Shown in pieces: positions 33,290 to 43,528 of a stretch of DNA of 64,000 nt. The notes under the pieces are model-generated. The model did not search any database, had not been told where the DNA came from, and saw nothing but the letters and a program-made list of their open reading frames with translations. The first letter of the stretch is position 1, and each line of letters opens with the position of its first letter. Made by a program: the position numbers and the translations under genes. The stretch comes from Halichoerus grypus (Eukaryota; Chordata; Mammalia; Carnivora; Phocidae). The stretch covers positions 568,001 through 632,000 of the forward strand of contig NC_135726.1 in the NCBI RefSeq assembly GCF_964656455.1, in the 5' to 3' direction.

Positions 33290-33690
33290 TTTCTTTTTTC
33301 TCTTAAATCTGGACATGAAAAAGATGCACAGGTTTGAAGTGTGCAGTTTGAGTAGAAGTGTGTGCACCTGTGTCTCCCCCACCCCTGTAAGGGTCAGACC
33401 AGGTCCAGCACCCTGTGAGCACCTTGAGCCCCTTTGCAGCCAGGGCCCCCCAGTGTGGCCTGTGTGGCCTGTTCCGGGCCTTCTTCTAAACAGTGACACC
33501 GTATGGAGCATTTGTGTGTCCCTTGCCTCTGGGTTCTTTCCCTCAGCACATTCTCTCTGGGGGTCGTGCACGTGGGTGTGCGTGCGTCAGCTCGTCCTTC
33601 CTGTCAGGTCGTCTCCCGTTCACCTGCTGACGGACATTTGTGTTGTTTGCAGTTGGGCTGTTAAGCAGGGAGCTGATTTGCTCCCTTCTA
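33290..33690 (-). mobile_element. LINE-1 3' region fragment, very diverged
   Basis: GGTTTGAAGTGTGCAGTTTG, ACACCGTATGGAGCATTTGT and CACCTGCTGACGGACATTTG are worn antisense L1 3'-end landmarks. Confidence 0.6.
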
Positions 33691-33812
33691 CAGAAAGTAG
33701 GACTTTTGGGTAAATGTATTTTAAACATATTCTCTCAACTAATGCCATCTTAAAAAAGAAAAAAAAAAACCTTAATTTCTCTGGGCACTTTGCTGTCTCA
33801 CCCATAAGTTGC

Positions 33813-33924
33813 TTTTTAAAAATACTTATTTTTCAAGTAGGCTCTATGCCCAACGTGGGGCTTGAACTCACGACCCTGAGATCCAGAGTCGAATGCTGTA
33901 GCGACTGAGCTAGCCTGGCACACC
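33813..33924 (-). mobile_element. CAN-SINE, short old type, antisense
   Basis: Only the tRNA-like part and a short T/A-rich tail: TTTCAAGTAGGCTCTATGCC, CAACGTGGGGCTTGAACTCA, CGACTGAGCTAGCC. The CT-rich middle typical of the younger elements is lacking. Confidence 0.85.
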
Positions 33925-34020
33925 CCCCCTCCCCCATCGAGGGGGGCTTGGTTTTTCGGAGGTTGGCAGTCCCAGACTGAGGAGGAGCTGGGTCCAGGGC
34001 AGGCAGTCTGGGAGCGAGTG

Positions 34021-34380
34021 GGATTTCTGTTCGGTCAGGCTGGGGTGGGTGCACGGACCGCATCCGGGCTGGCGGTGCCAGAGCTCCAGGGAAGGCCAGC
34101 AGTGCCCGGAGAGCCCCGCGGTCTCTCTGCAGCGTTCCCAAGGAAGTGCAGGGCGAAGTGTTTCCCAGCCACGCTGGCAGGCGGGAGGCAGCGGGGCTGC
34201 GGCTTCGTTCGCAAGCAGCTTCCGTGGCCCTCCAGCCTGCCGGTCTCTGTGCGTCCCTGGCCCCGTCCTGGTGAGGTGGCGCTGGGCGAGTCTGCGAGCC
34301 TCACGGTGTCCACAGCACACCGCTGCGAACCCGACCTCCTGTCTCCACGAAGGCAGACTGGGCCGTAGCCTCTTCCAGCC
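34021..34380. promoter_or_regulatory. CpG-dense patch, candidate intragenic CpG island
   Basis: About 29 CpG in 360 bp by hand count, an observed/expected ratio near 0.8, directly right of a SINE. Frames are open on both strands (116-136 codons). A donor-like CTG|GTGAGG lies near 34270. A non-coding exon or an orphan CpG island are both possible; no first exon is proven. Confidence 0.42.
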
Positions 34381-37317
34381 GTGTGAACAGGATCAGAAGT
34401 ATGGCAGGTCTTCAGACTGAGTTGTTTTGTTGAAGTTGTCTGCCTTCTGGTGCTGTGAGGCTGCCCCTGGAACGTCCTTCTGGGCGAGTACAGAGGTTAG
34501 ACCCTGGGACCAGTGGACACTGCAGGTCCTCCTGGTTTTGACATTGCTGAGTCTGATGAGACCGGTGGACTTGGAGGGGAAAGGAGGTGGCTTCATTATG
34601 GGTTTCTTTCTGGAAGATGTAGTTGTTACTAATTAGGCTTGTTCTGCTGCCGGCGTCCACTTGGCAAATCTTGCAGTTAAAGGAGGGAAATTGTTGTTTA
34701 ACCCGGCCAATTATCTAATATAGGAAAGCAAAGATGGTCTTTTTTGGGGGGTAGCCTTAGTTTTTGCAAAAGGCCTTCTGTTTTAGAAAACTAGAGTGTG
34801 TTGTGAACACGGTATTTCTAATACAGACAGGTCCTCTTCAAACTATTGCTTTGGTTTGGCAGCAAGTCTGCACTGGTCAGTACCCTCAGAGCAGACGGCT
34901 GTCCTGGTTTGGGTTTTGTCCCGGGGGATGTTGCCGTATGGCCCTGGTGGAGGGTCACAGCACGTGGACAGGGTGACTAGCTTCTGTGATGTTCAGCATG
35001 GACAGATGGACATGAAGGGCTCCAGGGGAGAGGTGTGTCGTTGTGGGGGTGCAGTAGGGGTGTGGCCCACACAGGGCGTCCTGTGGTGGACGTGGAGTGC
35101 AGGGGTGACACCACTGTGCCAGGAGGTCACTCTGATGGCTGCATTTAGTGTGTTTTCCATGTAACGGTGAGTTTGGGATGGCAGGACTCTTCTGTCACCG
35201 CCCTGCTAGCCTTGCTGTGAGCACGTTGTTTTCCTGAGACATTCTAGAATGTGGAAGCGCACAGGGTGCTGCAGCCAGGACATGCCGGGCAGATGATTCA
35301 CTGAGGGGCACAGTGGTTAGGTGGCAAGGGACGCCCACGGACAGGCAGCCACGAGCACCAGCAAGGTCCTGTGCGCCCAGTAGGCCGGTGTTAAACATCT
35401 TCTTGTTAAAGTAGTTGTGGCACCTGTGGGGACTGGCACCCGTGTGCTCTGGGTGAGGCCATGTACGGGGCACCCTTTCTGCAGACCACTTGGCAGTATC
35501 CCCTGGGTGTGTATCCTGATTGCCTGCTCATCTCTGCCATGGGGCTGGGGTAGGAATGTGGGCTTGTAAAAGAGGGGTGGTGGCATGGACGGGACGGCAC
35601 AGCGGGAATGTCCGTGGCGGGGGCGCGCAGGCCTGGGAGACCGGACACTCGGACTCCTGGGGTTCCCAGAGTGCCCACTTGCTCAGAGCTGCCTGTGTGT
35701 GCACACCCAGCTGAGGCTGAACCAGGGAGGAGACACACACATTATCTCTGTTGTCGGAATTGTCTGGAAAGTGCTCTGTATATGGTGCAGCAGGACACTG
35801 TGTGGGTGCGTGTCCAGTTATGTGCCCTCCTTGGGACACTACTGTAAGTTCAGTCTTGTGTTTGCCCTTATTGCCAATGGGTAGAGTCCCTTTCTATCTA
35901 AAATGTATGAAATTCTTTTTTCCTCTCTCTGTTGGTTTTTTGGCCACGTGGTCAGATTGTCCTGGGGGTGCCGTGAAAGTGCTGAGAGCCGGCTGAGTGG
36001 CCCAAGCGCAGGGACCTGTCAGCCGCGCCCCCCAGAAGGACCTGCTTCAGCAGGTGGCTTCTCTCCCCTTTCTCTGCAGCACCTCTTGTCACCAGGGTGC
36101 CTCGTGTCCCCAGCATGTTCTGGGAGAGAACAGGGGCTATTACCTGGACCTTGTAGGAAAGTACAAGGGAATGTGGGCAGTGTTAGCATTTTCCACGTAG
36201 GGGCCCGGTGATCCAGTCTTTAAGGGTGTGTGTGTTGTTGAGTTTCCTGTGATGTCAGCTATCCCTTCTTAATGTAGGAATTCTAATAAAAGATCTACCT
36301 GAGAGTGTCCTCGGGCAGATTGAAGCCTGTCCCACGGCTTTGTCACAACACTGCACACGCAGTGTCCCACCTCTGACCTCTGGAGCGTAGGCCTGGGGGA
36401 GACTCCGGAACGCCCTTGGCTGAAATGAGAAAACAGACATGTGAGAAGAGGGGACTCCGTGTGGGGGGCCGTCTCACCCCCAAGCCCATGTGCCAGGGGA
36501 CTCCAGGCAGGGCTGCAGCCCACGGTGGCATCACCTGCTGTTCTCCGTCGGGGGTGACGTGGCGGGTGGGGTGCTGAGGGCCAGGACGCTGCGTGCTGGG
36601 CGCAGGGCCTCGGTGGTGAGCCAGTCTCACCTGAAGCTGGGGGCGGGGCAGAGGCCTCACATGCCAACAGCGGTGTGGGAAACGGCGCCCACTTCCTGTG
36701 TGCCCGAGGATCGCCCCATGTTATGTGCGCCTGTGCGGCCACCCAGGTGAAGGCAGTTGTCCCCTACCCCGTAATTTCAGTACCGACTTGCAGCCTCCGG
36801 GAGCCTCATCCACATCTTGGCACCACCATGGTCCGTCTGTTCTCTGTTGGGGGACACCTGGGCTGTTTGCAGGGTTTGCACAAGTCAGTGTGGACGTGAT
36901 GTGGCTTTGGAGGCCTGTGCACACATGTCACTTGGGGTGTGTCCACTGCAGTGGGGTGTGGGCAGAGCCTGTGCCCACCCTGGCCACGTCTCCGAGGACC
37001 CCACAGCCTGCTGAGCACCTGGCCGGTACCTGGCCTGGGTGGCATGTCTCGTCATCACCTTGAATCAGTTGTGGCTCTTGACCAGTCTGCTGGGAAGAGG
37101 TGGGACTTCACCCTTCGGGGCAGTGAAGCAGCGACAAGGGGAGAGTGTCAGATCAGAGAAGGGTGGAGGCGCGCACCTGGGAGCCAGGCTTCACTAGCTT
37201 CAGGGGTTCCAGCACTAGTAATACACCTCCGGGCACCTCCAGCCTGCGAGGCGGGTCGTTAAGGAGCGTCGAATGAGCACTGGGCCGGGCGTAAGATGTC
37301 CTAATCTCTGAATAGGA
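34381..37317. other. GC-rich intron, no gene recognised
   Basis: Many overlapping frames on both strands at 35500-37260, none with a domain. No CAN-SINE in 3.4 kb. Confidence 0.5.
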
Positions 37318-37400
37318 GAAGGTTTTATTTCCTTATTTTATAGATGGAGAAACTTAGACGTATCTGACCACAAACCCAGGATTCTTAACCAGCTCGGCCA
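37318..37400 (-). mobile_element. MIR fragment, antisense
   Basis: TTATTTTATAGATGGAGAAA, CTTAGACGTATCTGACC and CAAACCCAGGATTCTTAACC match reversed MIR (consensus CATTTTACAGATGAGGAAAC...). Confidence 0.65.
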
Positions 37401-37865
37401 GTATTTCTGAAATGTCCTGACAGCTTCCTTTCGTGAGAGAAACAGCCTGTGTCTCTGCCCTGCACACACCCAGAAACATGTTTACAGAACAACTTCCTTC
37501 GTGATGTGGCGTGCGTTACTTCACTTTCTAAACAACGTGTGTTCTGGAAACGCCCTGCTAGGTGGTCTTCGGCTGCACCTAACGCAACTCCAGAGCCACG
37601 GTGTAGCGCTCCTGTTCTTTGGTGAAATGTGTCTTCTGTCCTGTGTCCATTTCCTCATTGGATTGTTTGATGTTTGCTGCTGTTTTGATTGTGGTTTATT
37701 AATAAATGAGCCCATTGTCTGGTGATTCGGCAGATCTGCAGCTTATCTTTTCACCTGGGAACTGGGTCTTTCACAGAGCGAAGGCTTTAATCTTGTGGAG
37801 ATGTGCTTTATCGTTTTCCTTATGTGGCGGACGCTTCTGGGGTCCTGCCCAAAAACTTTATGCCC

Positions 37866-37985
37866 TGGCACCGCCTGGCTGGCTCAGTGGCGCTGGTGAC
37901 TCCTGATCTTGAGGTTGTAGGTTCAAGCCCCACGTTGGGTCTAGTAGAGATTACTTAAAAATAAAACTTTAAAGAAATAAAAATA
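37866..37985 (+). mobile_element. CAN-SINE, short old type, sense, inside LINE-1
   Basis: TGGCACCGCCTGGCTGGCTC head, GTTCAAGCCCCACGTTGGGT, AGAGATTACTTAAAAATAAA tail. AAAAACTTT flanks both sides (37851 and 37985). The CT-rich middle is lacking. Confidence 0.9.
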
Positions 37986-38344
37986 AAAACTTTTTGAGTC
38001 ACCCTAGGTCTTAAAGATTTTCTCCTGTTATTTATCTTCCCCTAAAAATTTTTATAGGTTTTTATAGTTTTTCCTTTTTAGATTTATACCTAAGCATTTC
38101 ATTTTTATTTAGGGCTATTGTAGATGGTGTTGTGTTTCCACACACTCATTGCCAGTTTGTAGAAATACTCTTGGCCCTTGAACAATGTGGGGGTGAGGGA
38201 GGGGTACCAACCCCCACACATAGGAAAATCGTGTATAACTGAGTCCTTCAGAACTCTACTAATTAGCCCACTGTTGACCAGAGGGCTTACCAATAGCATA
38301 AACATTTGATTAACACATAATTTGAATGTTACACATATTTTATA

Positions 38345-38407
38345 CATGTATTTGTATGTGTGTGTAATACATATATATATGTGTATATATATGTGTACAT
38401 ATATATG
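38345..38407. repeat. (TA/TG)n microsatellite in a SINE tail
   Basis: Alternating TATGTG/TATATA units make up the tail of the SINE at 38345-38600. Z-DNA- and slippage-prone. Confidence 0.9.
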
Positions 38408-38600
38408 TTTTTAAGATTTTATTTGAGAGGGAGGGAGAGGGAGAGCGAGCACAAGCAGGGGAAGGGTCAGAGGGAGAAGCAGGCTCTCCGCTGAGCAGGG
38501 AGCCCCAGGAAGCCCCACGCAGGGACAGATCCCGGGACCCTGGGATCATGACCTGAGCTGAAGGCAGACGCTTCACCGACTGAGCCACCCAGGTGTCCCT
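38345..38600 (-). mobile_element. CAN-SINE, antisense, nested inside the DNA transposon
   Basis: The head on - is GGGACACCTGGGTGGCTCAG. A perfect 13-bp TSD, CACATATTTTATA, lies at 38332-38344 and 38601-38613. The tail has turned into a TA/TG-rich microsatellite (38345-38407). A duplicated GCCCCAGGAA / GCCCCACGC piece sits in the body. Confidence 0.95.
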
Positions 38601-39300
38601 CACATATTTTATATTCTTACCATAAAGTAAGCTGGAGAAAAGAAAATGTTATTAAGAAACTCATAAGGAAGAGAAAATACGTTTACAGGACTGTGCTGTA
38701 TTTATCCAAAAAATCTGCGTGTAAATGGACGTGTGTAGTTCAAAGCCGTGTTGTTCAAGGGTCAGCTATGTAGTGGACTTTTGTGTTTTGCTCTGGTATT
38801 CTGCATCCATGCTGAACTCATTACTTCTAGGAGTTTTTGGAGATTTCCTTGCAGTTTTGTAGATAGACAATCATGTTATCACCAAACAAGAGTGTTTTAT
38901 TTCTTCCTTTCCAGTTTGTATGCTCTTTATTTCTTTTTCTTGCCTTACGGGGCGCAGGCTGGTAGTTCCAGTAGGATGTCCAAAAGTGGTGGTAGGACAG
39001 GAAATGTTTGCCTTGTTCTGATCCTGGGGAGAAAGCATTCACAGTTAGGAATGACGTTAGCTGTGAGCTCTTGTGGATGCTTGTTACCACATTGAGGATA
39101 TTCCCGTGTTTGCTCCAATTGTGCTGAGTTTTTATCAGGAGTACTGAATTTTGTTAAATACTTTTTCTGATCTTTTGTTATGATTTGTGATTTTCTTCTT
39201 TAGCCTGTTAATACGGGGGATTTTCAAGGTTGAACTGGCCTTGCATATTCTGTACTCATTCCCACAAACACACCTACACCCCCACCTGATCATATTGTGG

Positions 39301-40084
39301 AGGTCACCCCGGCGTAATAGGTCCCCCCTTTGTCCTGCTCCGTGGTGTAGATACGTCACATGCTCCAAGCAGCCGCCTGTCATGTGGGCCTTATGTCTCT
39401 GGGTGGTGCTGCCCTTTCCTGTCCTTGCCCCCCTGCATCTCAGGACAGCGCCAGCCATGGGGCGGCTGGCTTGCAGGGCAATGCATGCTTGACTCTGCAG
39501 GATGAGCCCCGTCCTGTCCTCCAGGGCCACCCTCTTGTGCATTCCCAGCAGAAATGCACGAGTGTGCCTGGTCCTCTTTCTGATATTTCTGTTTGTGTTT
39601 GTTCTCCCATTGGTCACCTCCATCAGTTTATGTCCATGCATATCAGCCTTAGAGGATGTTTCGGACTCATCCCTCCTCCAATCTGCTGTTATTCTTTGTC
39701 ACGTGGTTCTTGAGCCCACATTGCTCTCTTCTCTCATCCCATTTAGTCTGTATCTTAGCTCCTTCTGTAGAAGATGGTGTTTTTCCTACTCTGTTTTTTT
39801 CAGTCCCTCTTCACCTCCTACCTTAGAGCTGTGTGTTTACCTTGAATGTCTCAAGGTTTCATTTTCCATTCTGTTCTGTAATTAGTGTCTTGTGCTATGC
39901 TTTGTGCATCGGTTAAGGGAGCTTTGAGATGCTGTCCTATAATGTCCGTGTAACTACACTGTCCCTTCCTGGAGACCGGGGCCACGGGAAGGGAGGCCGG
40001 TCTGGAACGAGGTCAGGTGACCAACCTTCTGTTTCTAAAGTCCTGCCAGGGTATTGTTCATACCATGTTTTAAACATATCCAGC
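39301..40084. other. Intronic sequence, nothing recognised
   Basis: Pyrimidine-rich on +. Frames of 117-168 codons occur on both strands and overlap, no domains. May include worn L1. Confidence 0.45.
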
Positions 40085-40806
40085 TTCTTAAACTTTATTT
40101 ATTGTGAAATGTAACATGACACCCACTGTCCACAAAGTAAAAATGTACAGTTCACTTATTTTTTAAAAGACTTTTTTTTATTTAGTTACCAGAGGGAGAG
40201 TGAGTGAGTGTGAGCATGAATGGGGGCAGAAGGAGAAGCAGGCTCCCCGCTGAGCAGGGAACCTGATGCGGGACTTGATCCCGGGACCCTGGGATCATGA
40301 CCTGAGCCAAAGGCAGACGCTTCACCGACAGAGCCACCCGGGTGCCCTTGTATGATTCACTTACCACAAAAAGCACACATGTGTAATCAGTGGGGCCTCG
40401 TACGCACACGGCTGTGGTGCACATTCTTGTGCAGGTCCTGGCCTGTTTGTGCTTGGCATTTCTTTGGGATGTGTGCCCAGCCTTGCTGTGGTTGTATGGT
40501 TCATGCTCCCATCAGAATGGATCTCTTCCCCGTGCTCTACATCTTCACTGATACTTGATACCTTATTTTGATTTTTGTTTACATTTTCTAGATTGCTAAA
40601 GCAGTTGGTAAGTTTTTCATCTACTTACTGGCCTTTTAAATGTCCTCTTTTGTGACGTACCTTAAATCTCATGTCCATTTTAGTTTTGGATATTTTGTCT
40701 TTTTCTTAGTGATTTGTAGGAGCTCTTTATATATTCTGGATAAAAGCTTTTTGTCAGTTATATGTGAAGAAAATATCCTCTTTTCCTTTGAGGGAAGATG
40801 ACTTTT
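40085..40806 (-). mobile_element. LINE-1 3' end and ORF2 fragment, antisense
   Basis: Starts as TTTATTTATTGTGAAATG (3' UTR) and reaches GAGCTCTTTATATATTCTGG and AAGCTTTTTGTCAGTTATAT (reversed ORF2). Split by the SINE at 40160-40349. Sequence resembling its continuation lies right of the SINE at 40817. Confidence 0.85.
40160..40349 (-). mobile_element. CAN-SINE, antisense, inside LINE-1
   Basis: TTTAAAAGACTTTTTTTATT tail, head on - AGGGCACCCGGGTGGCTC. TSD GTACAGTTCACTTAT (40145-40159) versus GTATGATTCACTTAC (40350-40364). Confidence 0.95.
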
Positions 40807-40816
40807 AATAGAACTT

Positions 40817-41014
40817 GGGATGCCTGGGTGGCTCAGTGGTTAAGCATCTGCCTTCAGCTCACGTCATGATCCCAGGGTCCTGGGATTGAGTCCCACGTCG
40901 GGCTCCCTGCTTAGCGAGGGAGTCTGCTTCTCCCTCTCCTTATGCCTGCTGCTCCCCCTGCTTGTGCTCGCGTTCTCTCGCTCTCACAAATAAAATCTTA
41001 AAAAAAAAAAAAAA
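40817..41014 (+). mobile_element. CAN-SINE, sense, full-length
   Basis: GGGATGCCTGGGTGGCTCAG head, TCATGATCCCAGGGTCCTGG, CT-rich middle, AAATAAAATCTTA then about 15 A. AATAGAACTT and AATAGACAAAACTT flank it. Confidence 0.96.
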
Positions 41015-41029
41015 TAGACAAAACTTGTT

Positions 41030-41092
41030 ATTTTTATTTATTTATTAAAGATTTTATTTTTTTGACAGAGATAGAGACAGCTAGAGAGGGAA
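41030..41092 (-). mobile_element. CAN-SINE tail fragment
   Basis: TTATTTATTTATTAAAGATT then TTGACAGAGATAGAGACAG, ending at GAGAGGGAACGC without any tRNA-like part. A 5'-truncated antisense copy. Confidence 0.8.
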
Positions 41093-41585
41093 CGCTTGAG
41101 CTTGTTTCCGGTCCTGCTCCGTTGGTCAGCACACGATGCTGCTTTGACACTGTTTCTTGAGCTATTTGGCTTTGACTTTATTTAATTTTATTTATTAATA
41201 TGTATTTATGTAATCTGAGGTTCTTTCCTTTCAATTTTAAGTTTATTTGCATGAGTTCTTTCTTTTTTTATAGAAATCTTTTCCACTTTTTTTCTTAGGA
41301 TAGTTTGGCCTTCTGCTCAGTGGTTGTTTTCTGGCTTCATGTCAGTCCCTCCTGGTTTGGGTTTATTTCCTGATAGCAGGTCTTTTCTCTGCAGGGTTAA
41401 CTCTGCCCTTGTGCTTCTGTGGAGGTTCTCAGCCTTGTTGGGCCGACTCTCTTACAACACTGGAGGATTAGTAAGCACCCCACACAATTTTTGTTATGTG
41501 GGCTACAGCTCTCAAATTATTATATTAACATATTGTCTTTAAAAGTATAACTGAGAAAATATTTAAATATTTAATTCACTTAAAA
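41093..41585 (-). mobile_element. Probable LINE-1 continuation, diverged
   Basis: CCGTTGGTCAGCACACGATGC and CTGCTTTGACACTGTTTCTTG recall the reversed ORF2 stretch CATTGGTCTA...CTGTTTTGATTAC. The rest is AT-rich and unassigned. Confidence 0.4.
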
Positions 41586-41599
41586 TAATAAAGTAGTAC

Positions 41600-41716
41600 G
41601 GGGCACCTGGCTGGCTCAGTCGGAGCAGGATGTGGCTCTTGGTCTTGGGGTTGTGAGTTCAAGCCCCATTGTTGGGTGTAGGGATTACTTACAAAAAAAA
41701 TAAAACTTTAAAAAAA
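41600..41716 (+). mobile_element. CAN-SINE, short old type, sense
   Basis: GGGGCACCTGGCTGGCTCAG, TCTTGGGGTTGTGAGTTCAA, GGGATTACTTAC and A-rich tail. TSD AATAATAAAGTAGTAC (left, ends 41599) and AATAGTAAAGTAGTAC (ends 41731). Confidence 0.94.
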
Positions 41717-42182
41717 ATAGTAAAGTAGTACATATACATGTTATTAAATACTTATATAAATAGTTCATTAAATATTAAATATTAAATACTGAAAAGTAAC
41801 TATTTTACAAAAGAAATCAAATTTAGTGAAACGAGTGGTGTTGTTTTCTATATCTGCCAATGTCTTTAATGTCTGCCTTAAATAACAGCTAACTAGATAC
41901 CGCTCCTTGTGTCTGTACTCCATCTATGGCATTCTGCTTTTTTTTTTTTTTTAAGTGTAAAAATAATCCAGCCTCTCACAGACATGTGGTGCAGAAAGAG
42001 ACACATTTGGGTACCTTCTCAGAGGATCTGGAGACCCTGCTGGTCGGCATTGGCGGATCAGTGGCTGCATTCTGTCCCTTGTGGGATTCCTATATTGGTC
42101 ATTTGGAAAATGTTGATTCATTCATTGAGTTAGGCAGATCTTCTGATGTTAACATGTTTATTTTAAAAATAACCTTTTTGAG

Positions 42183-42385
42183 GGGCGCCCTGGGTGGCTC
42201 AGTTGTTAAGCGTCTGCCTTCAGCTCAGGTCATGATCCCAGGGTCCTGGGATCTAGCCCCGCATTGGGCTCCCTGCTCCGCGGGAAGGCTGCTTCTCCCT
42301 CTCCCACTCCCCCTGCTTGTGTTCCCTCTCTCGCTGTCTCTCTCTGTCAAATAAATAAATAAATAAAATCTTAAAAAAAAAAAAA
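42183..42385 (+). mobile_element. CAN-SINE, sense, young-looking full-length copy
   Basis: GGGGCGCCCTGGGTGGCTCAG-type head, GTCTGCCTTCAGCTCAGGTC, CTCCCACTCCCCCTGCTTGT, AAATAAATAAATAAATAAAA and a clean A tail. Flanking AACCTTTTTGAG and AACTTTTTGAG. Confidence 0.97.
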
Positions 42386-42396
42386 AACTTTTTGAG

Positions 42397-42630
42397 GTGC
42401 ATGGGAGCCTCATTCGGTTAAGCATCAGACTCTTGATCTCAGCTCAGGTCTTGATCTCAGGGTTGTGAGTTTAAGCCCCACGTTGGAGCCTACTTTATTT
42501 TTTTAATTTTTTTCGATCTCAGGACCCTGGGATCATGACCCGAGCTGAAGGCAGATGCCCAACCAACTGAGCCACCCAGGCGTCCCTGGAGCCTACTTGA
42601 AATACATACATCATACATACATACATACCT
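42397..42630 (+). mobile_element. CAN-SINE, sense, split by a second insertion
   Basis: The left part (42397-42495) has a worn head (GCATGGGAGCCTCATTCGG) and GAGTTTAAGCCCCACGTTGG. After the insert it resumes as TGGAGCCTACTTGAAATACA with a (CATA)n tail (42602-42629). Direct abutment to the SINE at 42183 makes a tandem SINE cluster. Confidence 0.92.
42496..42586 (-). mobile_element. tRNA-domain-only CAN-SINE monomer
   Basis: Only 91 bp: an A-rich tail (TATTTTTTTAATTTTTTT on +) fused directly to the tRNA-like domain (CGATCTCAGGACCCTGGGAT to GAGCCACCCAGGCGTCCC). The whole CT-rich middle is missing. A perfect 12-bp TSD TGGAGCCTACTT (42484-42495, 42587-42598) shows that it inserted in this short form, so it is not a later deletion of a longer copy. 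Confidence 0.93.
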
Positions 42631-42631
42631 T

Positions 42632-43403
42632 TTAAAGTTACCACCAGTCTCATTAGAATGTCTTCAAGTGCTGGGATGCTGTTGAGCTAATGGACGTGGA
42701 TACAAAGTTTTCCTAAGCTCAGGTTGCACTTGGAAGCTCAAATTTTATTACTGACCACAGCTACTATTAATTTTCCTTGAAGTGATAGCTCTAGTTTGTT
42801 GATTTTTGAGAAGATAACTGCCAGATACCCAGTTCTTAATAATAATAACAACGGTTTGTCCAAGAGTCTTTCAGGTGAAACCTGTGTCCTGTGAAAATGC
42901 AGCCGAGTCAGCTGGCCATGCCCAGAGGCTCTCCTGGGGGTTAGCACTGCCGACCACGCACCCTTGAGTCTTGTCAGAGTACAGAAGGACAGGGCCTCAA
43001 GGTTTGCAATTTAATAAGATTTAAAATTGTTGCTTCTTTCTCAAGGACAGTTGCAGGTGCTCCTGGGTTGTGTTACTGGGGTTGTGTGAGGGTCTTACCT
43101 TCTCGTGGGGCATGGCAGCACCCCACCCCCAGGCCTATAAGAAAGGCAGGTTGTCATGAAAACCGTGTTGGCCTCACAAGCCCCCAGAAGGGGTTCGGGC
43201 ACCCTCAGAGCCTGCGGACGACACAAGCACTGCACCATGGTGGCGGGCCAGTAGCGAACGCGTCGGACTGTGGGCCAGGACGGCACTTGGGCTGTCCGGT
43301 AAAACTCCATGGACGTGGAGATGCTAATTCCATGCGATTTTCATATGTCACAAATACTAGTCTTGAATTTCTTTGTCCCCCAAAGGTATAAAATACGAAA
43401 CCC
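42632..43403. other. Intronic sequence, nothing recognised
   Basis: Unique-looking sequence with short frames on both strands. Confidence 0.5.
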
Positions 43404-43528
43404 GGCGCGCCTGGCTGGCTCAGTCAGTAGAGCGTGCAACTCTTGATTTTGGGGTTGTGAGTTCAGGCCCCACATTGGGTGTAGAGATTACTTAAAAATA
43501 AAATTTTTAAAAAACAATAAAATAAACT
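43404..43528 (+). mobile_element. CAN-SINE, short old type, sense
   Basis: CGCGCCTGGCTGGCTCAGTC, AGTAGAGCGTGCAACTCTTG, GGGTGTAGAGATTACTTAAA and an A-rich tail. It keeps AGTAGAGCGTGCAACTCTTG close to a tRNA-Lys anticodon arm. Confidence 0.95.

Larger units (their letters stand above)
38168..38767 (-). mobile_element. Tigger2/MER2-type DNA transposon remnant inside LINE-1
   Basis: The left end reads CTCTTGGCCCTTGAACAATG and the right end, reversed, reads AGCTGACCCTTGAACAACAC. These are terminal inverted repeats of the pogo-like Tigger2/MER2 family. Internal TTATTAAGAAACTCATAAGG and CCATAAAGTAAGCTGGAG also match. A TA lies at 38166-38167, the expected target. No transposase frame remains. The strand is assigned arbitrarily. 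Confidence 0.82.
37600..39300 (-). mobile_element. LINE-1 ORF2 fragment, antisense, split by later insertions
   Basis: Landmarks in order: CATTTCCTCATTGGATTGTT, ATGAGCCCATTGTCTGG, TTTATAGTTTTTCC, ATACCTAAGCATTTCATTTT, ATCATGTTATCACCAAACAA, TTTATTTCTTTTTCTTGCC, GAGAAAGCATTCACAGTTAG, GTTAATACGGGGG. Interrupted by a SINE (37866-37985) and by a DNA transposon (38168-38767). Many stops. Confidence 0.9.
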
